This document shows, one piece after another, positions 17,001 to 23,903 of a stretch of 64,000 nucleotides of DNA. The stretch is from the NCBI GenBank assembly GCA_024409235.1, contig JAKSUA010000009.1:1-64000 (forward strand), given 5' to 3'. The stretch comes from Bacteroidales bacterium. GTDB taxonomy: Bacteria; Bacteroidota; Bacteroidia; Bacteroidales; UBA1715. The notes under the pieces were generated by a model, which made no database searches, had not been told where the DNA came from, and was given only the letters and a program-made list of their open reading frames with translations. Made by a program: the position numbers and the translations under genes. Position 1 is the first letter of the stretch, and each line of letters begins with the position of its first letter.

Positions 17001-17045
17001 AGAACTCGGTAGAGTCCTTTTCGAGGACCTCCGAGTTCTTTTATT
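17001..17045. other. Strong hairpin in the gap before the spanin gene
   Basis: AGAACTCGG (17001-17009) pairs with CCGAGTTCT (17031-17039), with an inner GTCCT/AGGAC stem. The T-run lies on the plus side (TTTTATTTT), so it would terminate plus-strand rather than minus-strand RNA. On the minus strand it would be a structured leader upstream of 16504-16944. Confidence 0.6.
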
Positions 17046-17125
17046 TTGTAAATCTTATATGTGTTAAGCAATACGCTTCCAATTATCAATAATTGATTGT
17101 GGTATTTTCTTTCTAATTGGCATAA

Positions 17126-17389
17126 TCACTTCATTTTTCCCAGTTGTTCTTTCAGTTCGGCTACATCGGCACGCAATGAAGCATTTTCGCTTCGTAACTC
17201 TATTATTTCATCAAGCTGCTGTTTATTCTTCTCAACGAGCATGTTAATGGTCTCCTGCATTTGCTTTAGCGAATCGTTCAAACCGTCCATAAGAGTTTTT
17301 TCACGCTGGCGAGATGCAGCAATCCAACTAACAATACCTGTAATTGGAGTCAGAACATAACCTGCCCATTGAAATAGAATATCGTTCAT
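17126..17389 (-). CDS. Small membrane protein with coiled coil
   Basis: 87 residues. One N-terminal hydrophobic segment (I-L-F-Q-W-A-G-Y-V-L-T-P-I-T-G-I-V-S-W-I) is followed by a charged heptad-like coiled coil to the end. Similar short proteins are common near lysis genes of Bacteroidetes phages; a holin-like or structural role is possible. It ends the long minus-strand operon and starts 4 bases after 17393-17560. Confidence 0.7.
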   Translation of the reverse strand: MNDILFQWAGYVLTPITGIVSWIAASRQREKTLMDGLNDSLKQMQETINMLVEKNKQQLDEIIELRSENASLRADVAELKEQLGKMK

Positions 17390-17392
17390 AAA

Positions 17393-17560
17393 CTATTTTT
17401 TTGAATAGCCTAACTGTTTTGACGCTTGCTTAATACAATCAGTCCATTTTTTGTTATAGACAGTTTGTGTTTTTTTTGACTTCACACCGCTTTTCTTACG
17501 GATGTCTTTTGCCAAAAAAGTAATTTTTTTCAACTGGCCTTTTGTAAGTTTCTTTCCCAT
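17393..17560 (-). CDS. Small lysine-rich protein
   Basis: 55 residues with about 18 lysines or arginines and few acids; it starts M-G-K-K-L-T-K-G-Q-L-K-K. No membrane segment. Strong charge suggests nucleic acid binding, for example in genome condensation, but this is inference. It is tightly packed, starting 3 bases after the upstream 26-codon gene. Confidence 0.65.
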   Translation of the reverse strand: MGKKLTKGQLKKITFLAKDIRKKSGVKSKKTQTVYNKKWTDCIKQASKQLGYSKK

Positions 17561-17562
17561 AA

Positions 17563-17643
17563 CTATTGTTTTATTACGATTACGGCAAGAATGCAGACAA
17601 GAACCGCAGCCGTTGCCAATGCTGAAATGTTTAGAACCTTCAT
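17563..17643 (-). CDS. 26-residue membrane peptide
   Basis: A 26-codon gene that is almost entirely one membrane helix (A-L-A-T-A-A-V-L-V-C-I-L-A-V-I-V-I), ending I-K-Q. Its ATG overlaps the TGA of the glucosaminidase gene (ATGA), which supports translation by coupling. Membrane peptides of this size occur in lipid-containing phages such as PRD1 and PM2. Confidence 0.6.
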   Translation of the reverse strand: MKVLNISALATAAVLVCILAVIVIKQ

Positions 17644-18104
17644 ATCATTTTTTTTTTATCTAATTCTTGCAAATTGTATCTGTTTACTAAGCTCATTATA
17701 CTTGAAGCGTATGATGTTGCCGTTGCGTAACCAGCTTTCTGCAATGCTTCGGCTTGTTCTTTTGGGGTTGTCTTCGTATAAGCTTCTTTATATCGGCTAA
17801 GAGACAACAGTAATTTTGCACGATCGGCGAAACTATCTGCTGGCGTTTCGTACACACGGAAGTTTGCGTTGACCGAAACAACCTGTCCGTTTACTACTTC
17901 CTTTGTTGGTAGGCTTACTGTTTTACCTTTCCAGCTACTACCAGCTTTAATGCCGAAATAGTTGTTGTATTTGTTCGACAACACAGAACCACCGGACAAC
18001 ACACCAGACTCTAAAATTGCCTGGGCAGCGAAAACACTGGCAAGCATCCCACCACGTGCGTTTGATGTAGCCAATGATTTTATATCTTCAAGTGTTAGTG
18101 CCAT
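17640..18104 (-). CDS. Glucosaminidase-type peptidoglycan hydrolase
   Basis: 154 residues without signal peptide. It matches the FlgJ/LytG-type N-acetylglucosaminidase fold (GH73-like): A-A-Q-A-I-L-E-S-G (catalytic Glu), K-Y-N-N-Y-F-G-I-K-A-G, F-R-V-Y-E-T-P-A-D-S-F-A-D, and K-A-G-Y-A-T-A-T-S-Y. It is embedded among membrane-protein genes, so it is probably a virion-associated enzyme that opens the cell wall during entry, like P7 of PRD1, rather than the main endolysin. Confidence 0.88.
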   Translation of the reverse strand: MALTLEDIKSLATSNARGGMLASVFAAQAILESGVLSGGSVLSNKYNNYFGIKAGSSWKGKTVSLPTKEVVNGQVVSVNANFRVYETPADSFADRAKLLLSLSRYKEAYTKTTPKEQAEALQKAGYATATSYASSIMSLVNRYNLQELDKKKMI

Positions 18105-18106
18105 AG

Positions 18107-18271
18107 TTATTTAATCATTTTGTTACCTGCAATAAGCACAGTTCCGACAACAAGAATAAGAACAGCAAGAGTTATCATACTCGATGTTGACAAATACACT
18201 TCCGTATTAATTGTTGGCAGTTCACCGTTCTTTAGGTTCTGCATAAATTTTGAGCTCAAGAAATCGTTCAT
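18107..18271 (-). CDS. 54-residue membrane protein
   Basis: Starts M-N-D-F-L-S-S-K-F-M-Q and has one helix (I-T-L-A-V-L-I-L-V-V-G-T-V-L-I-A) followed by G-N-K-M-I-K. It ends 2 bases before the glucosaminidase start and begins 10 bases after 18282-18563. It fits the pattern of small virion membrane proteins. Confidence 0.65.
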   Translation of the reverse strand: MNDFLSSKFMQNLKNGELPTINTEVYLSTSSMITLAVLILVVGTVLIAGNKMIK

Positions 18272-18281
18272 TGTTTTATCT

Positions 18282-18563
18282 TTAGATTAACTTTTTATAC
18301 TCTCGTTTCGTTAGGCTTGTTTTTCCTGTAACGGCAACCAAAAGACTCTCGGTTTTTGGTCCAAAAATTCCATCTTCAGAAATCGTTATTCCAGATGTAT
18401 TCTTTTTGTTAAGTGCAGCCTGAAGCTTCCGAACTTCTTCGCCTTGACTTCCTTGTTTCAAAGGGAATGTTCCATTATCATCGCTGTTTTTCCACAAGAT
18501 AACAGCAACAAAAACAGCGATAACAATGAATACTATTGATACTATGGCAATTTTCTGTTTCAT
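18282..18563 (-). CDS. Membrane-anchored peptidoglycan-binding protein
   Basis: 93 residues. An N-terminal helix (I-V-S-I-V-F-I-V-I-A-V-F-V-A-V-I-L) is followed by a PG_binding_1 domain: G-S-Q-G-E-E-V-R-K-L-Q-A-A-L-N, then G-I-F-G-P-K-T-E. It probably attaches the phage membrane or its enzymes to peptidoglycan. No catalytic domain is present. Confidence 0.85.
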   Translation of the reverse strand: MKQKIAIVSIVFIVIAVFVAVILWKNSDDNGTFPLKQGSQGEEVRKLQAALNKKNTSGITISEDGIFGPKTESLLVAVTGKTSLTKREYKKLI

Positions 18564-18564
18564 C

Positions 18565-18981
18565 TTAGAAGGAATACGTTATTTGTCTTTCTTCGAGAAT
18601 TGAATTGATTACTCTAATTTCGCTATTGCTAAGATCATCGTGTAGCCAATCTTCAAGAGATTCGTTTTCATCTTCAACTTCTGAAAATGCTACCTGAAGC
18701 ATAAGCAAATCATCGATGTTTTTCATTTTTCGGAATACATCATAAATGGCATCCTCATCTGTAAAAAGACCATCCATTGCTGCAAACAACTTCTTTGCAA
18801 ATGAAGTGTACTGTGTCTCGCCATAACTAAGGTTGTTCTTATTTATGCGACCATCCAAATCTTTGATTTTTCGGCGTTCACGAGCTTGGTCAATCCATTC
18901 TGATCCGTAATGAAATACAACATAGATAGCAATAATAACTACCAGTGTTATAATTCCGCTCTTTATTGTTTTACTATTCAT
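18565..18981 (-). CDS. Membrane protein, unknown
   Basis: 138 residues. The N-terminal helix is I-K-S-G-I-I-T-L-V-V-I-I-A-I-Y-V-V-F, followed by a charged soluble part (F-A-K-K-L-F-A-A-M-D-G-L, acidic C-terminal half). I do not recognise the domain. It stops 1 base before the next gene. Confidence 0.65.
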   Translation of the reverse strand: MNSKTIKSGIITLVVIIAIYVVFHYGSEWIDQARERRKIKDLDGRINKNNLSYGETQYTSFAKKLFAAMDGLFTDEDAIYDVFRKMKNIDDLLMLQVAFSEVEDENESLEDWLHDDLSNSEIRVINSILEERQITYSF

Positions 18982-18986
18982 AACGG

Positions 18987-19391
18987 TTATTTTTTAGTAA
19001 TTTCTGATTCTAAGGCATAGACTTCTGTATATTCCATCAACCATTCGTAAACTGGAGTTTCCAATTTGATTTTGCACCAAATGTTTCCGTCTTCGTCTGT
19101 TGATTTAGCAAGAACTTCACCCAAATAACCTTTGGCATCGCTTGCTACAATATTGTCGATAAAGCCATTGTCGATTTTTGCTGATTTACGCAAAGCAATT
19201 GATCCAACGCACTGTACTTTATCACCAACCTTAATGACTTCGTTCTGTGAACCTGGAGTATCGTTTCCCGATCCGTTTCCGTCATTGCCATTGTTACCGT
19301 TTTCCGGGAACAATTTTTTATAGCAGAAAAATGCTGCTATGGCAACAATAATGTACAGCAATACTATAAGTAGAAATTCCTTTTGTTTCAT
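18987..19391 (-). CDS. Membrane protein with SH3-like extracellular domain
   Basis: 134 residues. An N-terminal helix (L-L-I-V-L-L-Y-I-I-V-A-I-A-A-F-F) leads to a low-complexity G/N/D linker, then a beta-rich part (V-G-D-K-V-Q-C-V-G-S-I-A-L-R-K-S, Y-L-G-E-V-L, I-W-C-K-I-K-L-E) that looks like a small SH3-type barrel. Its start overlaps the stop of 19388-19645? No: the gene at 19388-19645 is upstream, and its TGA overlaps this gene's ATG as ATGA. Confidence 0.65.
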   Translation of the reverse strand: MKQKEFLLIVLLYIIVAIAAFFCYKKLFPENGNNGNDGNGSGNDTPGSQNEVIKVGDKVQCVGSIALRKSAKIDNGFIDNIVASDAKGYLGEVLAKSTDEDGNIWCKIKLETPVYEWLMEYTEVYALESEITKK

Positions 19392-19645
19392 ATTAGTTTC
19401 TTTTTATAAATAATGAATCCTAAAACAACTACAAATAACACTGCAATAACAATAGTAGCAGTATTTGAATTTTCGCTTGATTGCGACTGTTGTTCAATTT
19501 TTGCGAGTTTTTCCTGAAGTTCTGCATTTAATTTTGCTGCCTCTAGCTGTGCGTTATTGTTAATTTCTGCACGTTTTTTTGCACCAATATTGTTTATTGC
19601 AGAAACTCCAAGCGAACCACCGACAGAAATAATTGCTTCCCACAT
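19388..19645 (-). CDS. Small membrane protein with coiled coil
   Basis: 85 residues. A glycine-rich N-terminus (S-V-G-G-S-L-G-V-S-A-I-N-N-I-G) is followed by a coiled coil (L-E-A-A-K-L-N-A-E-L-Q-E-K-L-A-K) and a C-terminal helix (T-I-V-I-A-V-L-F-V-V-V-L-G-F-I-I-Y). The same plan recurs in 19651-20025 and 20030-20806, suggesting related virion membrane proteins with the C-terminus in the membrane. Confidence 0.65.
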   Translation of the reverse strand: MWEAIISVGGSLGVSAINNIGAKKRAEINNNAQLEAAKLNAELQEKLAKIEQQSQSSENSNTATIVIAVLFVVVLGFIIYKKKLI

Positions 19646-19650
19646 ACCGG

Positions 19651-20025
19651 CTATTTTTTACGAACGAACAAAATAATTCCAGCAATAATAACAACTGCAA
19701 CAACCGCAATAATAACAGTGTTAGTATTGTCTTGTTTGTCGTCGTATTGCGATAGCTTCGATTCAAGTTCTTGCTGTGTTTTTGCAAGTTCCTTCTGTGT
19801 TTGCTCTGCTTGCTTTTGCTGATTATTCACAGAAATGGCTGTTACAATTGTAGAAGCAACACTTCCAACTGTGGAAATTAATCCAGAGAAAAAAGCCTGG
19901 CGTTTTTCCTTTTTCATTTGTCGTTCTGTGTCGGCAACAATTTTCTTTCCAGCATCCGATGAAAGATAGTCCTTATATTCCTGGCTTTCTTCCTCTTCTT
20001 CGTATTCGTCAAAATCAAATAACAT
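19651..20025 (-). CDS. Membrane protein with coiled coil
   Basis: 124 residues. An acidic start (F-D-E-Y-E-E-E-E-E-S) is followed by a central weakly hydrophobic segment (F-F-S-G-L-I-S-T-V-G-S-V-A-S-T-I-V), a Q/E/K coiled coil and a C-terminal helix (V-I-I-A-V-V-A-V-V-I-I-A-G-I-I-L-F) ending V-R-K-K. Function unknown. Confidence 0.65.
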   Translation of the reverse strand: MLFDFDEYEEEEESQEYKDYLSSDAGKKIVADTERQMKKEKRQAFFSGLISTVGSVASTIVTAISVNNQQKQAEQTQKELAKTQQELESKLSQYDDKQDNTNTVIIAVVAVVIIAGIILFVRKK

Positions 20026-20029
20026 ATTA

Positions 20030-20806
20030 TTATTTTTTTAGAAAATATGATACAATGACAACCACAACAACAGCAACAACGGCAACAATCAAAATCTTTT
20101 TGCTTTGCTGTTTTTTCAGGTTGTCAGATTCTTGTTTTTTAGAATTCAACTCGTTTACCAAATCTTCGGTTTCAGCTGCCTGCTCCAATAATGATAACTG
20201 TTGTTCGATAGCTTCAGCGTTAGCTTTTGCATCATCGGATTTTGCAGCGAGATTTTTACCTGCTGCAGTCTGCAAAGCACCAGCTCCAGCAACCGCAGCT
20301 CCAATTGGTGCTGCTATACCAGTAGCAGTAAGAGCCGAGCCGACAAGCGTAGCTATACTGCCACTAATTTTTAGCAATGAGCCATTTTTAGAAAAATGTT
20401 TAATATCCTCATCTCCTGGCATAATGGAATTGAAAATATCTATAACAGGTTTTGCTTTTTCGTTACCTTGGTTAAATTCGGTTTCAAAAACTTTACGCAG
20501 TAAATTCTCTGCTCTGTCTCTTTGCTCATAATCTGAAAAAGGGATTGCTTCATAGAATGCCTTCAGCATATCGATGGAAGATTCTCCAAGACCAAGCAAA
20601 TGTTCTAATGCCCATTCATCTGCTGCTTGTTCACCTTTTCTGTCAGCGTTAAGATGTCCAAGCTCGTGCATTATCACAAAACGGCGTGAGTTTTCTCCAA
20701 GTTTTTGGAACTCTTTTTCGTTTATGTATAACACACCAGTATTAACATTAACAGCAGCAGGTCCGTTAAGCCACAGAACAGTCTGTATGTCGGTAAAGTT
20801 TTTCAT
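20030..20806 (-). CDS. HExxH metallopeptidase-like protein with C-terminal membrane helix
   Basis: 258 residues. Residues 42-68 contain V-I-M-H-E-L-G-H-L-N-A-D, the zinc-binding H-E-x-x-H motif, followed by A-D-E-W-A as a possible third ligand region, typical of IrrE/gluzincin-like peptidases. A central glycine/alanine-rich hydrophobic region (I-G-A-A-V-A-G-A-G-A), a coiled coil and a C-terminal helix (V-A-V-V-A-V-V-V-V-V-I-V) follow. In this setting it could process virion proteins or act on the envelope at entry. I infer catalysis from the motif only. Confidence 0.7.
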   Translation of the reverse strand: MKNFTDIQTVLWLNGPAAVNVNTGVLYINEKEFQKLGENSRRFVIMHELGHLNADRKGEQAADEWALEHLLGLGESSIDMLKAFYEAIPFSDYEQRDRAENLLRKVFETEFNQGNEKAKPVIDIFNSIMPGDEDIKHFSKNGSLLKISGSIATLVGSALTATGIAAPIGAAVAGAGALQTAAGKNLAAKSDDAKANAEAIEQQLSLLEQAAETEDLVNELNSKKQESDNLKKQQSKKILIVAVVAVVVVVIVSYFLKK

Positions 20807-21271
20807 CTATCGTCTTACATATAAATGACCGGAATAATCACCTTTACGAACCCATTTGTTTAAACCTACACGAACATAACTGCCAGTAACTTTATCGATG
20901 GTACCAACAATCCAAGGAGTGGATTCACTACCTGTTACTGTTTGTTTGACTTTAGCACCACTTTCGTTCGATTTCAACAATTTTACAGATTTGACGCCTT
21001 CTGCATACAATGTTTCACCTTTTACAGCTGTAACACCTGAAGCATTCAAGTAGTATTTTTTACCAATTGTTGCTGCTAAAGCAGACGCACTCGATGTGTT
21101 GGTAGATGTCGAAGTATTTCCTGTTGTTCCAGAACCTGTGTTTCCCGAATTTCCAGAATCACCATTGCTGGATGCTCCATTCTGATCTTCATCGCTACCA
21201 GAGAAAAAGAAATAGCAGGCAATGACAACAGCCAATATTGCTACTACTACAAAAACTTTCTTTTTATTCAT
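20807..21271 (-). CDS. Membrane protein with SH3-like C-terminal domain
   Basis: 154 residues. The N-terminal helix is V-F-V-V-V-A-I-L-A-V-V-I-A-C-Y-F-F, followed by a G/S/N/T-rich linker, then a beta-rich domain (Y-Y-L-N-A-S-G-V-T-A-V-K-G-E, T-P-W-I-V-G-T-I-D-K-V, Y-V-R-V-G-L-N-K-W-V-R). Cell-wall binding is plausible. The stop is directly followed by the next gene. Confidence 0.65.
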   Translation of the reverse strand: MNKKKVFVVVAILAVVIACYFFFSGSDEDQNGASSNGDSGNSGNTGSGTTGNTSTSTNTSSASALAATIGKKYYLNASGVTAVKGETLYAEGVKSVKLLKSNESGAKVKQTVTGSESTPWIVGTIDKVTGSYVRVGLNKWVRKGDYSGHLYVRR

Positions 21272-21275
21272 GATC

Positions 21276-21707
21276 TTACTTTTTGATTTTACGAACTACA
21301 ATAAATGCGACTACACAAACCACAACTACACCAACAAACAGGAAAATAGCAGAACGGTTATCTTCGCTATCTTCGTCACTCTTTGAATCCGTAGGAACAT
21401 CACTGTCCGAAGTACCAATTGATTCCAACCATTCCCTGAGTTTGTCGCTTGTGTCCTTTACTTTTGCAAGAGACTCTTCCGAAGTCAATCCATCATTTCC
21501 AAGGAATGAAGCAAAAGACGAAGAAAGCATTTTGTTTACATCGATTGCAACCTCGTCACCATACATTCCGTAGGCACGGACAATTTCTTTTTCGGGGTGT
21601 GAGCTTTCTGCATCACAGTTATACTTGTGAAAAAAAGAACGCCAACTTTCGGGGTTGGCGTTCAATGATTTCTCTATCAGTCCCCGCAATTCGGAGAATT
21701 TACTCAT
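21276..21707 (-). CDS. Membrane protein, unknown
   Basis: 143 residues. A soluble N-terminal part of about 110 residues (S-W-R-S-F-F-H-K-Y-N-C-D-A-E, acidic S/D linker) is followed by a C-terminal helix (A-I-F-L-F-V-G-V-V-V-V-C-V-V-A-F-I-V-V). The orientation is opposite to that of its neighbours with N-terminal helices. Confidence 0.65.
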   Translation of the reverse strand: MSKFSELRGLIEKSLNANPESWRSFFHKYNCDAESSHPEKEIVRAYGMYGDEVAIDVNKMLSSSFASFLGNDGLTSEESLAKVKDTSDKLREWLESIGTSDSDVPTDSKSDEDSEDNRSAIFLFVGVVVVCVVAFIVVRKIKK

Positions 21708-21721
21708 AACAAGAGGGATTA

Positions 21722-22321
21722 CTACTTCGTGTTATTTTCAATCATTTTACGGAAAGAAGCACGGTCTTTGTAGTAAACTGTGATTGTTTCGCGATATTTT
21801 GCACCGACTTTAACAATCATTGCACAGTCTTTACCCAAAACAATGCCAAGACCTGTTAAATCGATAGAAACAAGCTTGTCGTTGTTGTTGCTTTCGTCCT
21901 TGTACGAAGAAGGAATGATTTTAGCAACAGTAACACGACCTTGTGGCTTGTATTGTACGATGTGGATTGGTTCGTCCAATTGTGCAATATCAGATGCAGC
22001 AATTTTAAGACCTACAAGACGGCAAGGTGTTTCTGTCAACATTGCACAAACATCTTCTGCCGAGCAGTTTTTACCTGTTGCTACAACTTCCTTACCAGAA
22101 GTGTTGTCCAATACACCTTCTGCCAAGAAATGATTAACTGCGTTTCCGTCAGCATCTTTCATTTTAGCTACATCAGTGTACCATGCTTTGTTCAAAGCGA
22201 TTCTTTTTGCGTCTGTTGCAGATGCTCCAGCGTTTGAAAGTTCAACAGCTACAGATTCGTTTGCAAACGGATCTTGACTACCGTTAAAATTTTCAATACC
22301 TAATGATTCTTTATTTACCAT
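21722..22321 (-). CDS. Candidate capsid protein (soluble, beta-rich)
   Basis: 199 residues; the only sizeable gene of this operon without a membrane helix. The second half looks beta-rich (I-H-I-V-Q-Y-K-P-Q-G-R-V-T-V-A-K-I-I, L-V-S-I-D-L-T-G-L-G-I-V-L-G, A-M-I-V-K-V-G-A-K-Y-R-E-T-I-T-V-Y-Y). It is the second gene of the operon, and its codons appear highly regular. I infer a virion shell protein by position and composition. The length suits a single rather than a double jelly roll. I cannot show homology to any capsid. Confidence 0.45.
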   Translation of the reverse strand: MVNKESLGIENFNGSQDPFANESVAVELSNAGASATDAKRIALNKAWYTDVAKMKDADGNAVNHFLAEGVLDNTSGKEVVATGKNCSAEDVCAMLTETPCRLVGLKIAASDIAQLDEPIHIVQYKPQGRVTVAKIIPSSYKDESNNNDKLVSIDLTGLGIVLGKDCAMIVKVGAKYRETITVYYKDRASFRKMIENNTK

Positions 22322-22342
22322 GATTCAAAAAAATTAAATGTT

Positions 22343-22534
22343 CTATCTAACAATCTTACGAGCTAAGGTTTTTGTACCTAAAAAGCTTTTTACATCTTCC
22401 TCGTTTTTCTTATTGCCGGCAACTTCTTTTTCGTCGGCAATGTTCTTTACGAACATAGTTGACCAAACTGTAGTTCCAACAAGAATAACAAGAATGACAA
22501 TCAATAAAATGTTTGCTGTTTTAATTGAGTTCAT
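22343..22534 (-). CDS. Small membrane protein, first gene of structural operon
   Basis: 63 residues from the ATG at 22534; a longer frame to 22579 has no better start. One helix (I-L-L-I-V-I-L-V-I-L-V-G-T-T-V-W) is followed by a charged tail ending K-I-V-R. Upstream an inverted repeat TTTCCC (22596-22601)/GGGAA (22616-22620) could be an operator; no consensus promoter is evident. Confidence 0.6.
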   Translation of the reverse strand: MNSIKTANILLIVILVILVGTTVWSTMFVKNIADEKEVAGNKKNEEDVKSFLGTKTLARKIVR

Positions 22535-22641
22535 AACTAATTCTGTTTTTGTTTTTTGAAATTCTTCGCAATGATACATCTACAGAATTATACAGTTTCC
22601 CGATATTGCATAATAGGGAACGATTATGCACAATAATGCAC

Positions 22642-22676
22642 AAAAAAAAGCCAGTCCCGAAATGGAACTGGCTTGT
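22642..22676 (-). terminator. Terminator of toxin-antitoxin module 1
   Basis: On the minus strand AAGCCAGTTCC pairs with GGGACTGGCTT, followed by eight T residues. Close relatives lie after modules 2 (23312-23339) and 3 (28155-28183). Confidence 0.85.
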
Positions 22677-22700
22677 AATAAACTGTATAGAATAAAAAAA

Positions 22701-22991
22701 CTACTTTTTGAACAATTTTGCGTGAGATCCCAATCTTACAAGTGTTAGCACTTTTAATTCTTTTTTTTCTCTGTCATTCTTTTGATAGATTAACAACCAA
22801 TCAGGATTTATATGGCATTCTCTACAATCTTTGTATTGTCCTTCTAATTGATGATCTTTGTTTTGTATAGGTAGTGAAATATCTTGTTGTAGTTTTTTAA
22901 TTATTTCATCTAATTTATCAATTGGCAAATTTTGTTTTACTGCTGCTTTATAGTCTTTCTTGTATTTTGTGGTGATGAATATTTCTCTCAT
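22701..22991 (-). CDS. YafQ-family mRNA interferase toxin (module 1)
   Basis: 96 residues, RelE superfamily, YafQ branch: Y-K-K-D-Y-K-A-A, D-H-Q-L-E-G-Q-Y-K-D-C-R-E-C-H-I-N-P-D-W-L, L-I-Y-Q, and a final L-V-R-L-G-S-H-A-K-L-F. The His and Asp residues expected for ribosome-dependent mRNA cleavage are present. It overlaps the antitoxin stop by 4 bases. The toxin at 28225-28515 is nearly identical, about 8 differences in 96. Confidence 0.9.
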   Translation of the reverse strand: MREIFITTKYKKDYKAAVKQNLPIDKLDEIIKKLQQDISLPIQNKDHQLEGQYKDCRECHINPDWLLIYQKNDREKKELKVLTLVRLGSHAKLFKK

Positions 22992-23197
22992 TTTTCTAAT
23001 TCTTTTTTATAGTCATCAAAACCACCACAACGAATAACTCTTCCTTTTCTTGCTTCGTCAATTGCTTTCTTTGTTGTGGAATTTGGTTCCTGTGGCTTTT
23101 TATTATCTACAGGCTTAACACCTAAAGAAAATAAAACTTCAAAAATTTTTTTTACTACAGAATTTCTTGCATCGTATTCCAATGTAATAGTTGCCAT
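22988..23197 (-). CDS. Antitoxin of module 1
   Basis: 69 residues from the ATG at 23197; the longer frame to 23236 crosses the promoter. It opens M-A-T-I-T-L-E-Y-D-A-R-N-S, a beginning shared with the antitoxin of module 2 although that partners a different toxin. The C-terminal half (T-K-K-A-I-D-E-A-R-K-G-R-V-I) matches module 3 and should bind YafQ. Confidence 0.85.
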   Translation of the reverse strand: MATITLEYDARNSVVKKIFEVLFSLGVKPVDNKKPQEPNSTTKKAIDEARKGRVIRCGGFDDYKKELEK

Positions 23198-23219
23198 AAC
23201 AATAAAATTTAGTTCGTAG

Positions 23220-23249
23220 CAAATATACACAAACAAACAGATATGTCAA
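23220..23249 (-). promoter_or_regulatory. Promoter of toxin-antitoxin module 1
   Basis: On the minus strand TTG (23247-23249), 19 bases, then TATATTTG (23220-23227), 23 bases before the antitoxin ATG. Confidence 0.75.
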
Positions 23250-23261
23250 CACAACATTTTC

Positions 23262-23300
23262 TACGAATGCCAATACAAAAGAAAATACGCTTCAGATAAT
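23262..23300 (-). pseudogene. 3' remnant of a copy of the 58-codon gene
   Basis: The minus strand reads L-S-E-A-Y-F-L-L-Y-W-H-S-stop, closely matching the last residues L-S-E-A-Y-Y-I-L-Y-W-E-S-L of the gene at 23904-24080. No start or body precedes it; the terminator of module 2 lies directly upstream. Confidence 0.6.
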
Positions 23301-23310
23301 GCACAATAAA

Positions 23311-23344
23311 AAAGCCAGCCCCACAATTGGAACTGGCTTCTTTT
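23311..23344 (-). terminator. Terminator of toxin-antitoxin module 2
   Basis: On the minus strand AAGCCAGTTCC...GGGGCTGGCTT followed by TTTTTTA. Confidence 0.8.
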
Positions 23345-23366
23345 GAATACAACGCCACAAGAAAAA

Positions 23367-23642
23367 CTATTTGTCTCTATAATGTCCTAACAAACTAAAC
23401 ACTTCTACCGTAACAATATTATTATTTATTGAATAGATCATTCTATTCTTTTGGTCTATTCTTCGCGAATAATACCCCAAAAGATTACCTTGCAAAGGTT
23501 CCGGTTTACCTGTACCTGTTTTGGGATGCTCTTTAAGTTCTGCAAAAAGTTTCTGGATTTTACGCAATGCCGTAACATTACCTGTTTTTTTGTAAAAATC
23601 AAGATGCTTTACCGCCAATTCAGTTACAACAAGTTGATACAT
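23367..23642 (-). CDS. YoeB/Txe-family toxin (module 2)
   Basis: 91 residues. The hallmark G-x-G-K-P-E-P-L-x-x-x-L-x-G-Y-Y-S-R-R-I and the C-terminal L-L-G-H-Y are those of YoeB/Txe mRNA interferases, with the Glu, Arg, His and Tyr catalytic positions present. It lies 3 bases after its antitoxin. The module 4 toxin (32814-33071) is a more distant relative. Confidence 0.9.
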   Translation of the reverse strand: MYQLVVTELAVKHLDFYKKTGNVTALRKIQKLFAELKEHPKTGTGKPEPLQGNLLGYYSRRIDQKNRMIYSINNNIVTVEVFSLLGHYRDK

Positions 23643-23645
23643 AGA

Positions 23646-23849
23646 TTATAAATTACCAAAGTATTTTTTTTCCATTTCTTCAGAGAACACGTATTTTTTA
23701 CCTTTTTCGGCATCTTTTATTTTTTTGACAAAATCCTTGTTGTAGTTTTCGCCACTTTTTACCTTAAAAAAGTTTGTCGCAAGAATAACATCAAGAAATT
23801 TTTTAACATTGCTGTTTCTTGCATCATATTCTAATGTAATTGTTGCCAT
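23646..23849 (-). CDS. Antitoxin of module 2
   Basis: 67 residues. It begins M-A-T-I-T-L-E-Y-D-A-R-N-S, like module 1, then diverges to D-F-V-K-K-I-K-D-A-E-K-G-K, which instead resembles the C-terminal part of the module 4 antitoxin. A conserved N-terminal half joined to a toxin-specific C-terminal half is clear by eye. Confidence 0.85.
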   Translation of the reverse strand: MATITLEYDARNSNVKKFLDVILATNFFKVKSGENYNKDFVKKIKDAEKGKKYVFSEEMEKKYFGNL

Positions 23850-23903
23850 AGTTTATATTTTTCACAAATGTAAGAAAAAATATACAGCAAACGAAATGCA
23901 ATC

